In this document: in pieces, positions 1 through 7,117 of the stretch
How the letters are laid out: every line of letters begins with the position of its first letter
How positions within the stretch are numbered: the first letter of the stretch is position 1
Assembly: GCA_002702965.1 (NCBI GenBank)
Contig: PADE01000271.1
Coordinates: forward strand, 910-13,705
Source of the DNA: Planctomycetaceae bacterium
GTDB lineage: Bacteria > Planctomycetota > Planctomycetia > Pirellulales > Pirellulaceae
Direction of reading: 5' to 3'
DNA: 12,796 nucleotides
Program-made: the position numbers and the translations under genes
The notes under the pieces: generated by a model
What the model was told of the DNA's origin: nothing
Seen by the model: the letters and a program-made list of their open reading frames with translations, nothing else
Databases searched by the model: none

Positions 1-611
1 CCGGCCGGGTCGGTCATGGCGATGTAGCCGGGCAGTTCGTCGGTCTCGGCGCCCAGGGCGTAGGTCACCCAGCTGCCCAGTGCCGGGCGACCGCTCTGGG
101 TGCGGCCACTGTTCATGGCGTGGATCGACTGGCCGTGGTTATTGACCCCGGTGCGCATCGAGCGAATTACCAGAATGTCGTCGACCACGCGCGATAAACC
201 GGGCAACAGCTCCGACAGATCGGTCCCACTCTGCCCGTATTTGCGGAACGACCAGGGGCAGCCGAGGATCCGCGAGCTGGCCTGGGCCGCGTTGTCATAT
301 TTGATTTCACCGGGAAATTGTTGCAGGTGCATCCGGTTGAGGATCGGCTTGGGGTCCATCAGGTCCATCTGGCTGGGACCGCCCTGCATGAACATCGAAA
401 TCATCGCGGTGGCGCGGGGCGCGCGGTGGGGCCGTTTGGGGGCCAGGTCGAAACTGTGAATCCCCAGGTCGGGTTTGACCGGTTCCGCCTGCGCCGCACG
501 GCGCGCCAGACAGGCCAGCGCCAGCGGAACGCTGCCCAGCGCCGCCCGGGCCAGGAAATGGCGGCGCGTCGACGGGCTCACGGGCGGGGTCTGCGAGTTC
601 AGGGGTTGCAT
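1..611 (-). CDS. DUF1501 domain-containing protein, Tat-exported (partial, C-terminus off left edge)
   Basis: Open reading frame from ATG at 609-611 through the left edge, about 203 codons with no stop, so this is only the N-terminal part; DUF1501 proteins are usually about 430-490 residues. Residues 14-24 (STRRHFLARAA), followed by a hydrophobic stretch, form a twin-arginine signal, so export in folded form is expected. The DUF1501 signature GGPSQMDLMDPKP lies near residues 77-89, and a downstream segment, DLSELLPGLSRVVDDILVIR, is typical of the family. DUF1501 proteins belong to the alkaline phosphatase/sulfatase-like fold group; their substrate is not established. The start lies 26 bases after the stop of the cytochrome/DUF1549/DUF1553 gene on the same strand, the standard planctomycete pairing, which suggests co-transcription. 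Only a weak AGGGA ribosome site is visible about 10 bases upstream. Family call is firm; function is not known. Confidence 0.93.
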   Translation of the reverse strand, partial: MQPLNSQTPPVSPSTRRHFLARAALGSVPLALACLARRAAQAEPVKPDLGIHSFDLAPKRPHRAPRATAMISMFMQGGPSQMDLMDPKPILNRMHLQQFPGEIKYDNAAQASSRILGCPWSFRKYGQSGTDLSELLPGLSRVVDDILVIRSMRTGVNNHGQSIHAMNSGRTQSGRPALGSWVTYALGAETDELPGYIAMTDPA

Positions 612-637
612 CGGACGGGGTTCCCTGACGAGGAGTG

Positions 638-3520
638 TCAATCGAGGTAGAGGAACTGGTTGGCTGCCAGGATGGCCTGGCAGGCGACGGCCAGCGCGCG
701 TTGTTGGGGGTCGCCGTTTTGCTTTGCACCCGAGGTGGCGAAGCGCTTCGTTTGTGCGGCGATGAACCCCACGAAGCGGTCCAGCGTCTGATCATCGACC
801 GGGCGCGCGTACGCCAGCTGCCAGGCGTGCTGTAGTTGCCCGCGCAGGTCGCCACCCCGCTCCCTTTGCAGCCGGGCCGCAAACGCCTCGGCGTAGTCGA
901 CCATGAAGCGGCTGTTGATCAGCAACAACGCCTGCGGCGCCACGTTGGAGGCCGGCCGTTTGACGCAGTTGGGCGCGACGGTCGCCAGGTCAAAGGTTTC
1001 CAGCACCGCCAGCGGGCGGCTGCGACGCACCTGCACGTACAGGCTGCGGCGGTGCGACTGGCCACCCAGGCCACCCGCGGCGCGCGGTTTGCGCTCGCCA
1101 TCCAGGTCTTCCTGTCCGAGCACGATCTGCCCCACCGCGTCTTCCATGACGGGAATCGGCGGGCCGGCCATCTGGTTCACATACTGGCCGCTGACGGCCA
1201 GCACGGCATCGCGAAACACCTCCGTATCGACGCGGCGCATCGATTGACGGGCGTACAGGCGGTTGTCGGGGTCGATCGTGTCGAGACGCTCATTGCGGGT
1301 GGATTGCTGCCGGTAGGTGCCCGACGAGAGGATCAGGCGGTGCAGTCGTTTGATCTGCCACCCCGAATCGACGAGGTCGCGCGACAGCCAGTCGAGCAGC
1401 TGCGGGTGTGTGGGGCGCTCACCCAGTTCACCAAAGTCCCCCAGCGAGTTGACGAACGCCCGACCAAAATGGTGGTACCAGATGCGGTTGACGATCACTC
1501 TCGCCAGCAGCGGGTGACGCCCGCTGGTGAGGTGGCGCGCGTAGGCCAGCCGGCGGCCGGTGGTGGGCAGCGCGGGGTCGTTGGCCGGGATCGAGACCGG
1601 CAGGTGGGCCGACACGATCGAAAGTTCGGCCGGGCCGAGCACCTCCTCGGCCGGTGCGTTGTGGTCGCCGCGCCGAAACAGGAATGTCTGCGGTGTGTGG
1701 TCCGGCGGTTCGGTCAACGTCCGCAGGAAAGGCTCCTCGGGAATCGTGGCGCGGATCTGTTTGACGGCGTCTGCCAGATCGGCCAGCTCTTTCTTGGCAT
1801 CGGTGTTTCGGCAGCGCTCGGACGCCTGGCGGTACTCGGCGACCAGCGCAGCCCCCTGGGGGTCGTGCGTGGCCAGCGTGGTCGCGTCGACGGCGACGGC
1901 CGGTTGCTGCGCGAGTTGCTTTTTCTGGTCGTCGCTGCGCTCGGCAGTCGGCGTCTGCAGAGCGGCCTCTAGCAGGTTCTGTTCGGTGGTCGGCAGCGCG
2001 GCCAGCGCCGCCGACCGGACGGCCTCGATGAAGGCCCGCTCCTTGGCGTCGGCGAAGGCGGCAATTTCATCCGCCCGACGGGCCCGCTGTTCGCTGTACA
2101 GGTAGAGCGAGCCGCTGTTGATGTTGCGAACGTTGGGGTATTTCTTGAGCAGCGCCACCTGCTCCGGCGTCCGTTGGGCGCTCGCCGTTTGATAGGCCGT
2201 TTTCAGTACGGTCTTCAAGTTGTCGGGGGACTTGATCAGCTCCTCGTGGAGCGTTCGTACCAGGTGGGCGCTAATGATCTCGCTGCGGTGCTGGTCGGCC
2301 GCCTTGGCTTTGGTCTCGATACGGGCAGCCAGATCGCGGTCCGCGGCAGTGTAGAGCGAAAGGCGCCGCTGGTCGGGGGCCTTCCACGCTCGCCAGTCGA
2401 GTGCGGGTGCAAAGATGGCGCGGAGGCGGTAATAGTCCTTTTGGCTGATGGGGTCGTAGCGGTGGTTGTGGCAGCGCGCGCAGCCGACGGTCAGGCCGAG
2501 CAGAGAGGTGCTGACGATGTTGAGTGTGTCGGCGATGGTCTGGTTGCGGGCCACGTTCGGTTCGGCGCCCGCGGCGCCCGTGCCGTCGGGAGCCATGCGA
2601 AGGAATCCGATCGCCGTCAAGCGGCGAATGTCCGACTCGGAGAGATCGTGGTAGGGGGGCGCGACCAGTTCGTCTCCCGCCAGTTGTTCGACGACGAACT
2701 GGTCGTAGGGGGTGCCGGCGTTAAAGGCCCCGATCACGTAGTCCCGGTAGCGAAAGGCCCAGGGCCGCACCGGATCGGAATCGACGTACCCCTCGGAATC
2801 GGCGTAGCCCGCCACATCGAGCCAATGGCGTCCCCACCGTTCGCCGTAGCGCGGTGACGCCAGCAGCCGATCGACCAGCCGCTCGTAGGCGGCCGGTGCG
2901 GTGTCGGCCAGAAATGCGGCGACCTCCGCGGGGCTCGGCGGCAGGCCGAGGAGGTCGTAATAGAGCCGTCGGACCAGGACCGACCGCGATGCGGGTGGCG
3001 AGAACGTCAGATCTTCGGTGCGGAGGCGTTCCGCGATGAAACGATCGACGGGAGAGTCCGTCTCCACGGAAATCGGCGGGCGCTGGTCCCCCAGGGGCTG
3101 GAACAACCAGAACGCCCGCTCGGACGGGCTGAAGTCACTCTCACCGACGATCTCGGGCTCGAGGCGCCCGGGGGCGGCTCCCTGGCGGATCCACTCGCGA
3201 AGCCTGCCGATGTCGGAGGCCGCAAGGCGCTTCTTGCCGGGGGGCATTTCCCCCGCCACGACGCGGGCCAACAGCAGCGAGTCACCCGGTTGACCCGGAC
3301 GGACCGCCGGTCCGCTCTCACCGCCCGCCACGATCGAGCGTTGCAGCCGCAGGTCGAGGCCCCCCTTCTGGACACCCAGCTCACCGTGGCACTGGAAACA
3401 GTGGGCCTTGAGGATCGGGCGCACGTCGCGGTCGTACGTCAGCTCGACAGCGGCGGCGCGGCCGGTCATCGCCAGCAGCAGGCACAGCAGACGCGTGGCG
3501 AAAGGGTGGGGTGTGGCCAT
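638..3520 (-). CDS. Planctomycete-type cytochrome c / DUF1549 / DUF1553 exported protein
   Basis: 960 residues from ATG 3518-3520. Domains in order: signal peptide (about residues 1-24); a planctomycete cytochrome c domain with heme motif CFQCH (Cys41, Cys44, His45) and candidate axial Met92 in MPPGKK; DUF1549 (about 154-366), ending in a second CxxCH, CARCHNHRYDP (Cys347, Cys350, His351); a charged helical insertion (about 380-600); DUF1553 (about 656-920), with the block HPLLARVIVNRIWYHHFGR. The frame stays open upstream to a GTG at 3577, but the ATG at 3520 is preferred: a signal peptide starts directly there, AAGGGG lies just upstream, and the GTG overlaps a -10-like element. Such proteins are thought to be cell-surface or periplasmic redox proteins; the reaction is unproven. 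The DUF1501 gene follows 26 bases downstream. Confidence 0.95.
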   Translation of the reverse strand: MATPHPFATRLLCLLLAMTGRAAAVELTYDRDVRPILKAHCFQCHGELGVQKGGLDLRLQRSIVAGGESGPAVRPGQPGDSLLLARVVAGEMPPGKKRLAASDIGRLREWIRQGAAPGRLEPEIVGESDFSPSERAFWLFQPLGDQRPPISVETDSPVDRFIAERLRTEDLTFSPPASRSVLVRRLYYDLLGLPPSPAEVAAFLADTAPAAYERLVDRLLASPRYGERWGRHWLDVAGYADSEGYVDSDPVRPWAFRYRDYVIGAFNAGTPYDQFVVEQLAGDELVAPPYHDLSESDIRRLTAIGFLRMAPDGTGAAGAEPNVARNQTIADTLNIVSTSLLGLTVGCARCHNHRYDPISQKDYYRLRAIFAPALDWRAWKAPDQRRLSLYTAADRDLAARIETKAKAADQHRSEIISAHLVRTLHEELIKSPDNLKTVLKTAYQTASAQRTPEQVALLKKYPNVRNINSGSLYLYSEQRARRADEIAAFADAKERAFIEAVRSAALAALPTTEQNLLEAALQTPTAERSDDQKKQLAQQPAVAVDATTLATHDPQGAALVAEYRQASERCRNTDAKKELADLADAVKQIRATIPEEPFLRTLTEPPDHTPQTFLFRRGDHNAPAEEVLGPAELSIVSAHLPVSIPANDPALPTTGRRLAYARHLTSGRHPLLARVIVNRIWYHHFGRAFVNSLGDFGELGERPTHPQLLDWLSRDLVDSGWQIKRLHRLILSSGTYRQQSTRNERLDTIDPDNRLYARQSMRRVDTEVFRDAVLAVSGQYVNQMAGPPIPVMEDAVGQIVLGQEDLDGERKPRAAGGLGGQSHRRSLYVQVRRSRPLAVLETFDLATVAPNCVKRPASNVAPQALLLINSRFMVDYAEAFAARLQRERGGDLRGQLQHAWQLAYARPVDDQTLDRFVGFIAAQTKRFATSGAKQNGDPQQRALAVACQAILAANQFLYLD

Positions 3521-3568
3521 CGAGGCCCCTTTGATGGGGGAGTCACGCAGGGTCCTGGGAGTGCCCTC

Positions 3569-3574
3569 ATCATA
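3569..3574 (-). promoter_or_regulatory. Candidate -10 element for the cytochrome/DUF1549/DUF1553 gene
   Basis: On the minus strand this reads TATGAT, five of six matches to TATAAT. It would place transcription start near 3562, about 40 bases ahead of the ATG at 3520. No convincing -35 hexamer is visible at 16-18 bases, so the call rests on the -10 and position alone. It overlaps the alternative GTG start at 3577, which argues against that start. Confidence 0.3.
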
Positions 3575-3583
3575 CACCAGTCG

Positions 3584-3608
3584 CCCGTTTCGGTTGAGGC
3601 CGAACGGG
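3584..3608 (-). terminator. Bulged stem-loop after the TIM-barrel gene, possible terminator
   Basis: A 10-base arm (CCCGTTTCGG, 3584-3593) pairs with a 9-base arm (CCGAACGGG, 3600-3608) across a 6-base loop with one bulged T. It lies 19 bases beyond the stop of the 3627-5243 gene and just upstream of the putative promoter of the next minus-strand gene. There is no T-run after it, so it is not a classic intrinsic terminator. It could be a weak terminator, a 3'-end stabilising hairpin or chance in GC-rich DNA. Confidence 0.3.
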
Positions 3609-3626
3609 ACGGGCCTGTCGAAAACG

Positions 3627-5243
3627 CTATGGGTAATCGAGGTGGATTTCGACCGCGGAGAGCAGGATCGGGTCGCCCGCCGTTTGGCCGCGCTCGACGA
3701 GCCGGGCGCCGACCTGATTGCGGCCCAGCTTGAGTTGCTGCGGCGTCAGGGCAAACCGCAACAGACCGTCGCTACCGGAGGGACTTTGGGGCGTCAGCGG
3801 GTGGCCATTGATCTGGAAAGCGACCCGATCGCCGGGGACCAGGTTCTGGAGTTGGACCCACAACCGCAGCTCGGGCTTTTCACCGTCCCCGTCACCGTCT
3901 CCACGGTCTGCTACGTCGACCGGGATCCGGGTCAGGGACTCCTGCTGGCGCACCGCGTGGAGTGCGACCGGCAGGGTGGCGAATAGCCAGTTGTGGTAAC
4001 GCGGGCTGGACGGGCCTTTACGGGTCAGCCCGGGCCCGTACTCCGAGCAGTCGACCGGAAAGATTTTGTCCACAGACGCCAGCTCGCGGGGGTCGCCCAC
4101 TTGGCGCAGCAGCGCCTTTTGATAGGGCTGCGTGTGCGGAAACCAGTTGAATAGGTAGACACCATCGGCCCCGCTGTGCCAGTAGTTGGCCGCCAGTCCG
4201 CGGAGCACCGACGACGAGTCGCCCTGCAGGAAAGTCTTCCCGCCAATCATTTTGTTGGGGTGCGCGACGCAGACGTAGAGCTGAACGGGGGTGTTTTGGG
4301 TGAGCGCCTTGAATTGCTGCACGTCGCGCCCTTCGGGAAACGCGTAATCACCGACGATCAGCAGATCGATCAGGCCCTCGTCGACCCAGCTCTGCACGTC
4401 GAACCCGTCCAGGCGACAGGCCACCAGGTTTTCGTCGACCCGGACCGCCAGCTTGAAGGGCCGTCCGCGCTGCGCGCCGCGCGCGCGCAGCGTCTGGCGC
4501 ACCGTGCGCACGAAATCGGTCAGCACGGCGGAGTTGCGGAATTCGAGAAACGCCCGGAACATGCGCGGGAAACGCATCAGGTCGAGTTCGATCCCGTCAA
4601 AGTCGTAGCGATCGGCGACGGCCCGGATGGCGCGCACCTTCAGGTCCCGGACCTCGGGGACCGCGAAGTTAAGGGAACTGAGGAATTCCGATGAGTAGAC
4701 ATCACTGGGGACTTGCGCCGCGAGGCTATGTCCCTCGCCCGTGAGCTTCGCGTCTCCCAGCAGCCACTCCGGGTGCTCGGCCTTGAAAGTCGCGAACTCG
4801 TTCGGCAAAAAGGAGTCGTGGATGTCGTTGACGCGGAGGCTGTAAAACACGTCGATGCCGCGCCGGTGCGCCTCGCGGACAATGATTTTTGGGGGGTCGT
4901 TGCCCTCACCGATCCAGCGTTCGAGCGTGTCGTCGACCTTCCCGATTCGCCGACCGGTCCGCTCCAGGACCGGGCTGTCGTAGTTGGCCGTGTTTCCACC
5001 GGCCCCATCGTTCCAGAACAGCGCGTCGACGTGGCTGTCGGCCAGCGGTCCGAAGACGTTGTCGACGAAGGCGGCCACGTCCCCTTTGGCGGTGGCGAAG
5101 ACGCTGTGCCCATCGCAGTTGAAGATCACGCGGTACGGTTGGCCGTCCTGTCGCGGCGCGGCTCCAGAGAGCAGGCTCGCGCATGTGAGCGACAGGGCCG
5201 GAAGGAGCGGCCACCAGCGGGTGCGTCTCGGTGGATGGTTCAC
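3627..5243 (-). CDS. Secreted TIM-barrel glycoside-hydrolase-like protein
   Basis: 538 residues. The start is GTG at 5241-5243, chosen because AGGGAG (5252-5257) lies 8 bases upstream and the translation begins directly with a Sec-type signal peptide (two Arg, then a hydrophobic core, about residues 1-29). Cys21 does not sit in a lipobox, so a soluble secreted or periplasmic protein is expected. Residues about 37-400 resemble a glycosidase-type TIM barrel: an N-terminal strand VIFNCDGHS, a REAHRRGIDVFYSLRVND strand (about 123-140), and YDFDGIELDLMRFPR (about 213-227), whose Asp216, Glu219 and Asp221 are candidate active-site acids by analogy with family-10-like glycosyl hydrolases. The last 80 or so residues look beta-rich and may form a sandwich domain. 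The exact GH family and substrate cannot be assigned. It is divergent from the beta-propeller gene at 5482, suggesting linked carbohydrate processing. Confidence 0.85.
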   Translation of the reverse strand: MNHPPRRTRWWPLLPALSLTCASLLSGAAPRQDGQPYRVIFNCDGHSVFATAKGDVAAFVDNVFGPLADSHVDALFWNDGAGGNTANYDSPVLERTGRRIGKVDDTLERWIGEGNDPPKIIVREAHRRGIDVFYSLRVNDIHDSFLPNEFATFKAEHPEWLLGDAKLTGEGHSLAAQVPSDVYSSEFLSSLNFAVPEVRDLKVRAIRAVADRYDFDGIELDLMRFPRMFRAFLEFRNSAVLTDFVRTVRQTLRARGAQRGRPFKLAVRVDENLVACRLDGFDVQSWVDEGLIDLLIVGDYAFPEGRDVQQFKALTQNTPVQLYVCVAHPNKMIGGKTFLQGDSSSVLRGLAANYWHSGADGVYLFNWFPHTQPYQKALLRQVGDPRELASVDKIFPVDCSEYGPGLTRKGPSSPRYHNWLFATLPVALHAVRQQESLTRIPVDVADRGDGDGDGEKPELRLWVQLQNLVPGDRVAFQINGHPLTPQSPSGSDGLLRFALTPQQLKLGRNQVGARLVERGQTAGDPILLSAVEIHLDYP

Positions 5244-5267
5244 GGTCGGAACTCCCTAGGGTGGTAG

Positions 5268-5294
5268 GTCGCTCCCGCGGGGCGCGGGAGTGAC
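5268..5294 (-). promoter_or_regulatory. Strong leader hairpin upstream of the TIM-barrel gene
   Basis: Two 12-base arms (5268-5279 and 5283-5294) with a 3-base loop form a nearly perfect inverted repeat; on the minus-strand transcript 11 of 12 positions pair, with one A-C mismatch. It ends 24 bases before the GTG start at 5243 and lies within the leader if the nearby promoter call is right. Its 5' arm contains ACTCCC, which is also complementary to GGGAGT of the Shine-Dalgarno region at 5251-5256. It could be a translation-control or mRNA-stability element, or an operator in DNA form. There is no T-run, so a terminator is unlikely. Confidence 0.45.
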
Positions 5295-5306
5295 AGCGGG
5301 CGTGTC

Positions 5307-5337
5307 ATTGTAATGCAATGTCGCGGGCGGCTGGCAA
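5307..5337 (-). promoter_or_regulatory. Candidate promoter for the TIM-barrel gene
   Basis: On the minus strand, TTGCCA (5332-5337, five of six to TTGACA), a 19-base spacer, then TACAAT (5307-5312, five of six to TATAAT). The spacer is slightly long. Transcription would start near 5300, giving a leader of about 57 bases that contains the whole hairpin at 5268-5294. On the opposite strand a weaker pair, GTGACA (5290-5295) and TGCAAT (5314-5319) 18 bases apart, could serve the plus-strand gene at 5482; the two would overlap. Confidence 0.35.
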
Positions 5338-5481
5338 ACGCCGGCCAGCCGGGCACCCGCAGGGCCCTGTCCGTGTCCGCGTCGGTAGCCGACAATGGGT
5401 TGGACCCGCAGTGGGGTCCCGGGGCCCTGGCGTTACGGGCGGCGGTGGTCGACAAAACCGGAATCGGTGAGGAACGCTGTG

Positions 5482-7047
5482 ATGACGATCAACAGACGAC
5501 ATTTTCTCGAGAGCGGATTGACCGCTGCGGTGGCAACCGGTGCGGTGCAAGGGGACGCGGTGCGGGGGGCTCAGCCGAGTCGTGAGCCGAAGTCGCTGTA
5601 CCAGATGGGCTCGCGGCGTGAGTTGTTCCTGGATGACTTCCTGGTGGAACAGACGAAAGGCCAGCTGACGTACGAGCTGCACCACCCGATCCCGCGGGAA
5701 CAAGTGATCCATCACAACCGATCGTGGGAGGGGACCTCGAGCGGATACCACACCGTGTTCCGCGACGGCGACCTGTACCGGATGTACTACCGGGGCTTCG
5801 ATTTCGACCTGGTCGACAATCAGATCCGCGCCACCAATCGGGAAGTGACCTGCGTTGCCCACAGCAGCGACGGGATCGCCTGGGAGACCCCCGAGTTGGG
5901 TCTGTTCGCGCACGGCGGTTCGCAACAGAACAACATCGTCTGGCAGGGGCCCGGCAGCCATAATTTCAGCCCCTTTGTCGACCAGCGGCCGGGCTGCCCG
6001 GAGGGGGAGCGTCTGAAGGCGTTCGGGGGATTGAAGTCGACCACCGGAGGGATGGCGCTGTTTACCTCGCCCGACGGCATTCATTGGAAGCGAGCGCATG
6101 ACAAGGCGGTGATTACCAACGGCGCCTTCGATTCGGCCAATATTGGGTTCTGGGACCCGACGATTGAAAAATACCGCGCCTACTGGCGGTATTTTACCGC
6201 CGGGGTGACCGAAGCCAAGAACTGGAAACCGGCCGGGATCCGGGCCATCCGCACGGCCGTCTCCGACGACCTGGTCACCTGGACCGAGGAGCGCGAACTG
6301 ACGTACACCGACTCCCCCGACCAGCAGATGTACACCAACAACGTGATCCCCTATTTCCGGGCGCCCCATCTGTTGCTCGGTTTTCCGATGCGCTACATCG
6401 AGCGCGGCTGGAGCCCCTCGATGCGGGCCCTGCCCGAGCTGAAAAAGCGGGAATTGCGCGCCGCGGCGCACATTCGGTACGGGACCGCGCTGACCGAGAC
6501 GCAACTGATGGCGAGCCGGGACGGCGTGGAGTTCAACCGCTGGAACGAGGCCTTTCTGCCGCCCGGGATCCAGCGGCCCGATTCCTGGTACTACGCCCAC
6601 AACGACGTCGCCTGGAATATGGTGACCACCGCATCGTCGCTGCCCGGCGCGCCCGACGAGCTCTCTTTTTACGCCAGCTCCGGCAAGTGGCATGGGGAGG
6701 GGTCGCGGATGACCCGCCACACGCTGCGCCAGGACGGGTTCGTCTCGGCGACGTCGCCCCTCTCGGGCGGGGAGTTGACCACGCGGCCGATCGTGTTCGC
6801 GGGGGACCATTTGGCGGTCAATTTTGCCAGCTCGGCGGCCGGCACACTCAAGGTCGAGATCCAAACGTCCGAGGGTCGGCCCGTAGAAGGCTACGCGCTG
6901 GATGACGCCGACGAGACGTTCGGTGACGAACTCGATCGGAGTGTCACGTGGCGCGGCTCGCCCGATGTGCGGCGGCTGGCGGGCACGCCTATCCGTCTGA
7001 GGGTCACCCTCAGCGATACCGATTTGTACGCGCTGCGGTTCAGTTGA
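5482..7047 (+). CDS. Tat-exported beta-propeller glycosidase-like protein (GH32/GH43-like fold)
   Basis: 521 residues from ATG 5482. This start is chosen because GGTGAGGA lies upstream at a good distance and the protein opens with a twin-arginine signal (INRRHFLESG, residues 3-12, then an Ala-rich hydrophobic core). The open frame extends back to 5395, but that part is not signal-like. After the signal comes the planctomycete motif RRELFLDDFLVEQTKG (about 45-60), then repeated short blocks such as YHTVFRDGDLYRMYYRG, CVAHSSDGIAWE and ALFTSPDGIHWKR. This repeated 'SxDGxxW' pattern is typical of five-bladed beta-propeller glycosidase-like proteins. The last 90 or so residues (from LTTRPIVFAGDHL) look like a jelly-roll beta-sandwich. 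A catalytic acid set cannot be fixed from sequence alone, so substrate and activity are open. It is divergent from the secreted TIM-barrel gene. Confidence 0.85.
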   Translation: MTINRRHFLESGLTAAVATGAVQGDAVRGAQPSREPKSLYQMGSRRELFLDDFLVEQTKGQLTYELHHPIPREQVIHHNRSWEGTSSGYHTVFRDGDLYRMYYRGFDFDLVDNQIRATNREVTCVAHSSDGIAWETPELGLFAHGGSQQNNIVWQGPGSHNFSPFVDQRPGCPEGERLKAFGGLKSTTGGMALFTSPDGIHWKRAHDKAVITNGAFDSANIGFWDPTIEKYRAYWRYFTAGVTEAKNWKPAGIRAIRTAVSDDLVTWTEERELTYTDSPDQQMYTNNVIPYFRAPHLLLGFPMRYIERGWSPSMRALPELKKRELRAAAHIRYGTALTETQLMASRDGVEFNRWNEAFLPPGIQRPDSWYYAHNDVAWNMVTTASSLPGAPDELSFYASSGKWHGEGSRMTRHTLRQDGFVSATSPLSGGELTTRPIVFAGDHLAVNFASSAAGTLKVEIQTSEGRPVEGYALDDADETFGDELDRSVTWRGSPDVRRLAGTPIRLRVTLSDTDLYALRFS

Positions 7048-7117
7048 GGCGACCGGCCAACGCGGGCGGATCGCGGTTGCTCGAGACGGTCGATCGGAGC
7101 TTGGCCGCTGCGCGGAA

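Noticed and set aside
836..1972. 378-residue plus-strand open frame inside the cytochrome/DUF1549/DUF1553 gene
   Set aside because: Antisense to the DUF1553 region; composition is Arg/Gly/Val-rich with no domain, typical of a shadow frame.
3627..5243. Lipoprotein reading of the TIM-barrel protein signal (Cys21)
   Set aside because: The residues before Cys21 (LSLT) do not fit the lipobox, so a standard Sec signal is more likely.
5402..5419. Inverted repeat GGACCC/GGGTCC upstream of the beta-propeller gene
   Set aside because: Six-base arms with a six-base spacer are expected by chance in such GC-rich DNA, and no promoter element is positioned with it.
7048..7117. Possible bidirectional terminator between the convergent genes
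   Set aside because: Only GGCCAA (7055-7060) and TTGGCC (7101-7106) pair, with a 40-base loop and no T-run; too weak to call.
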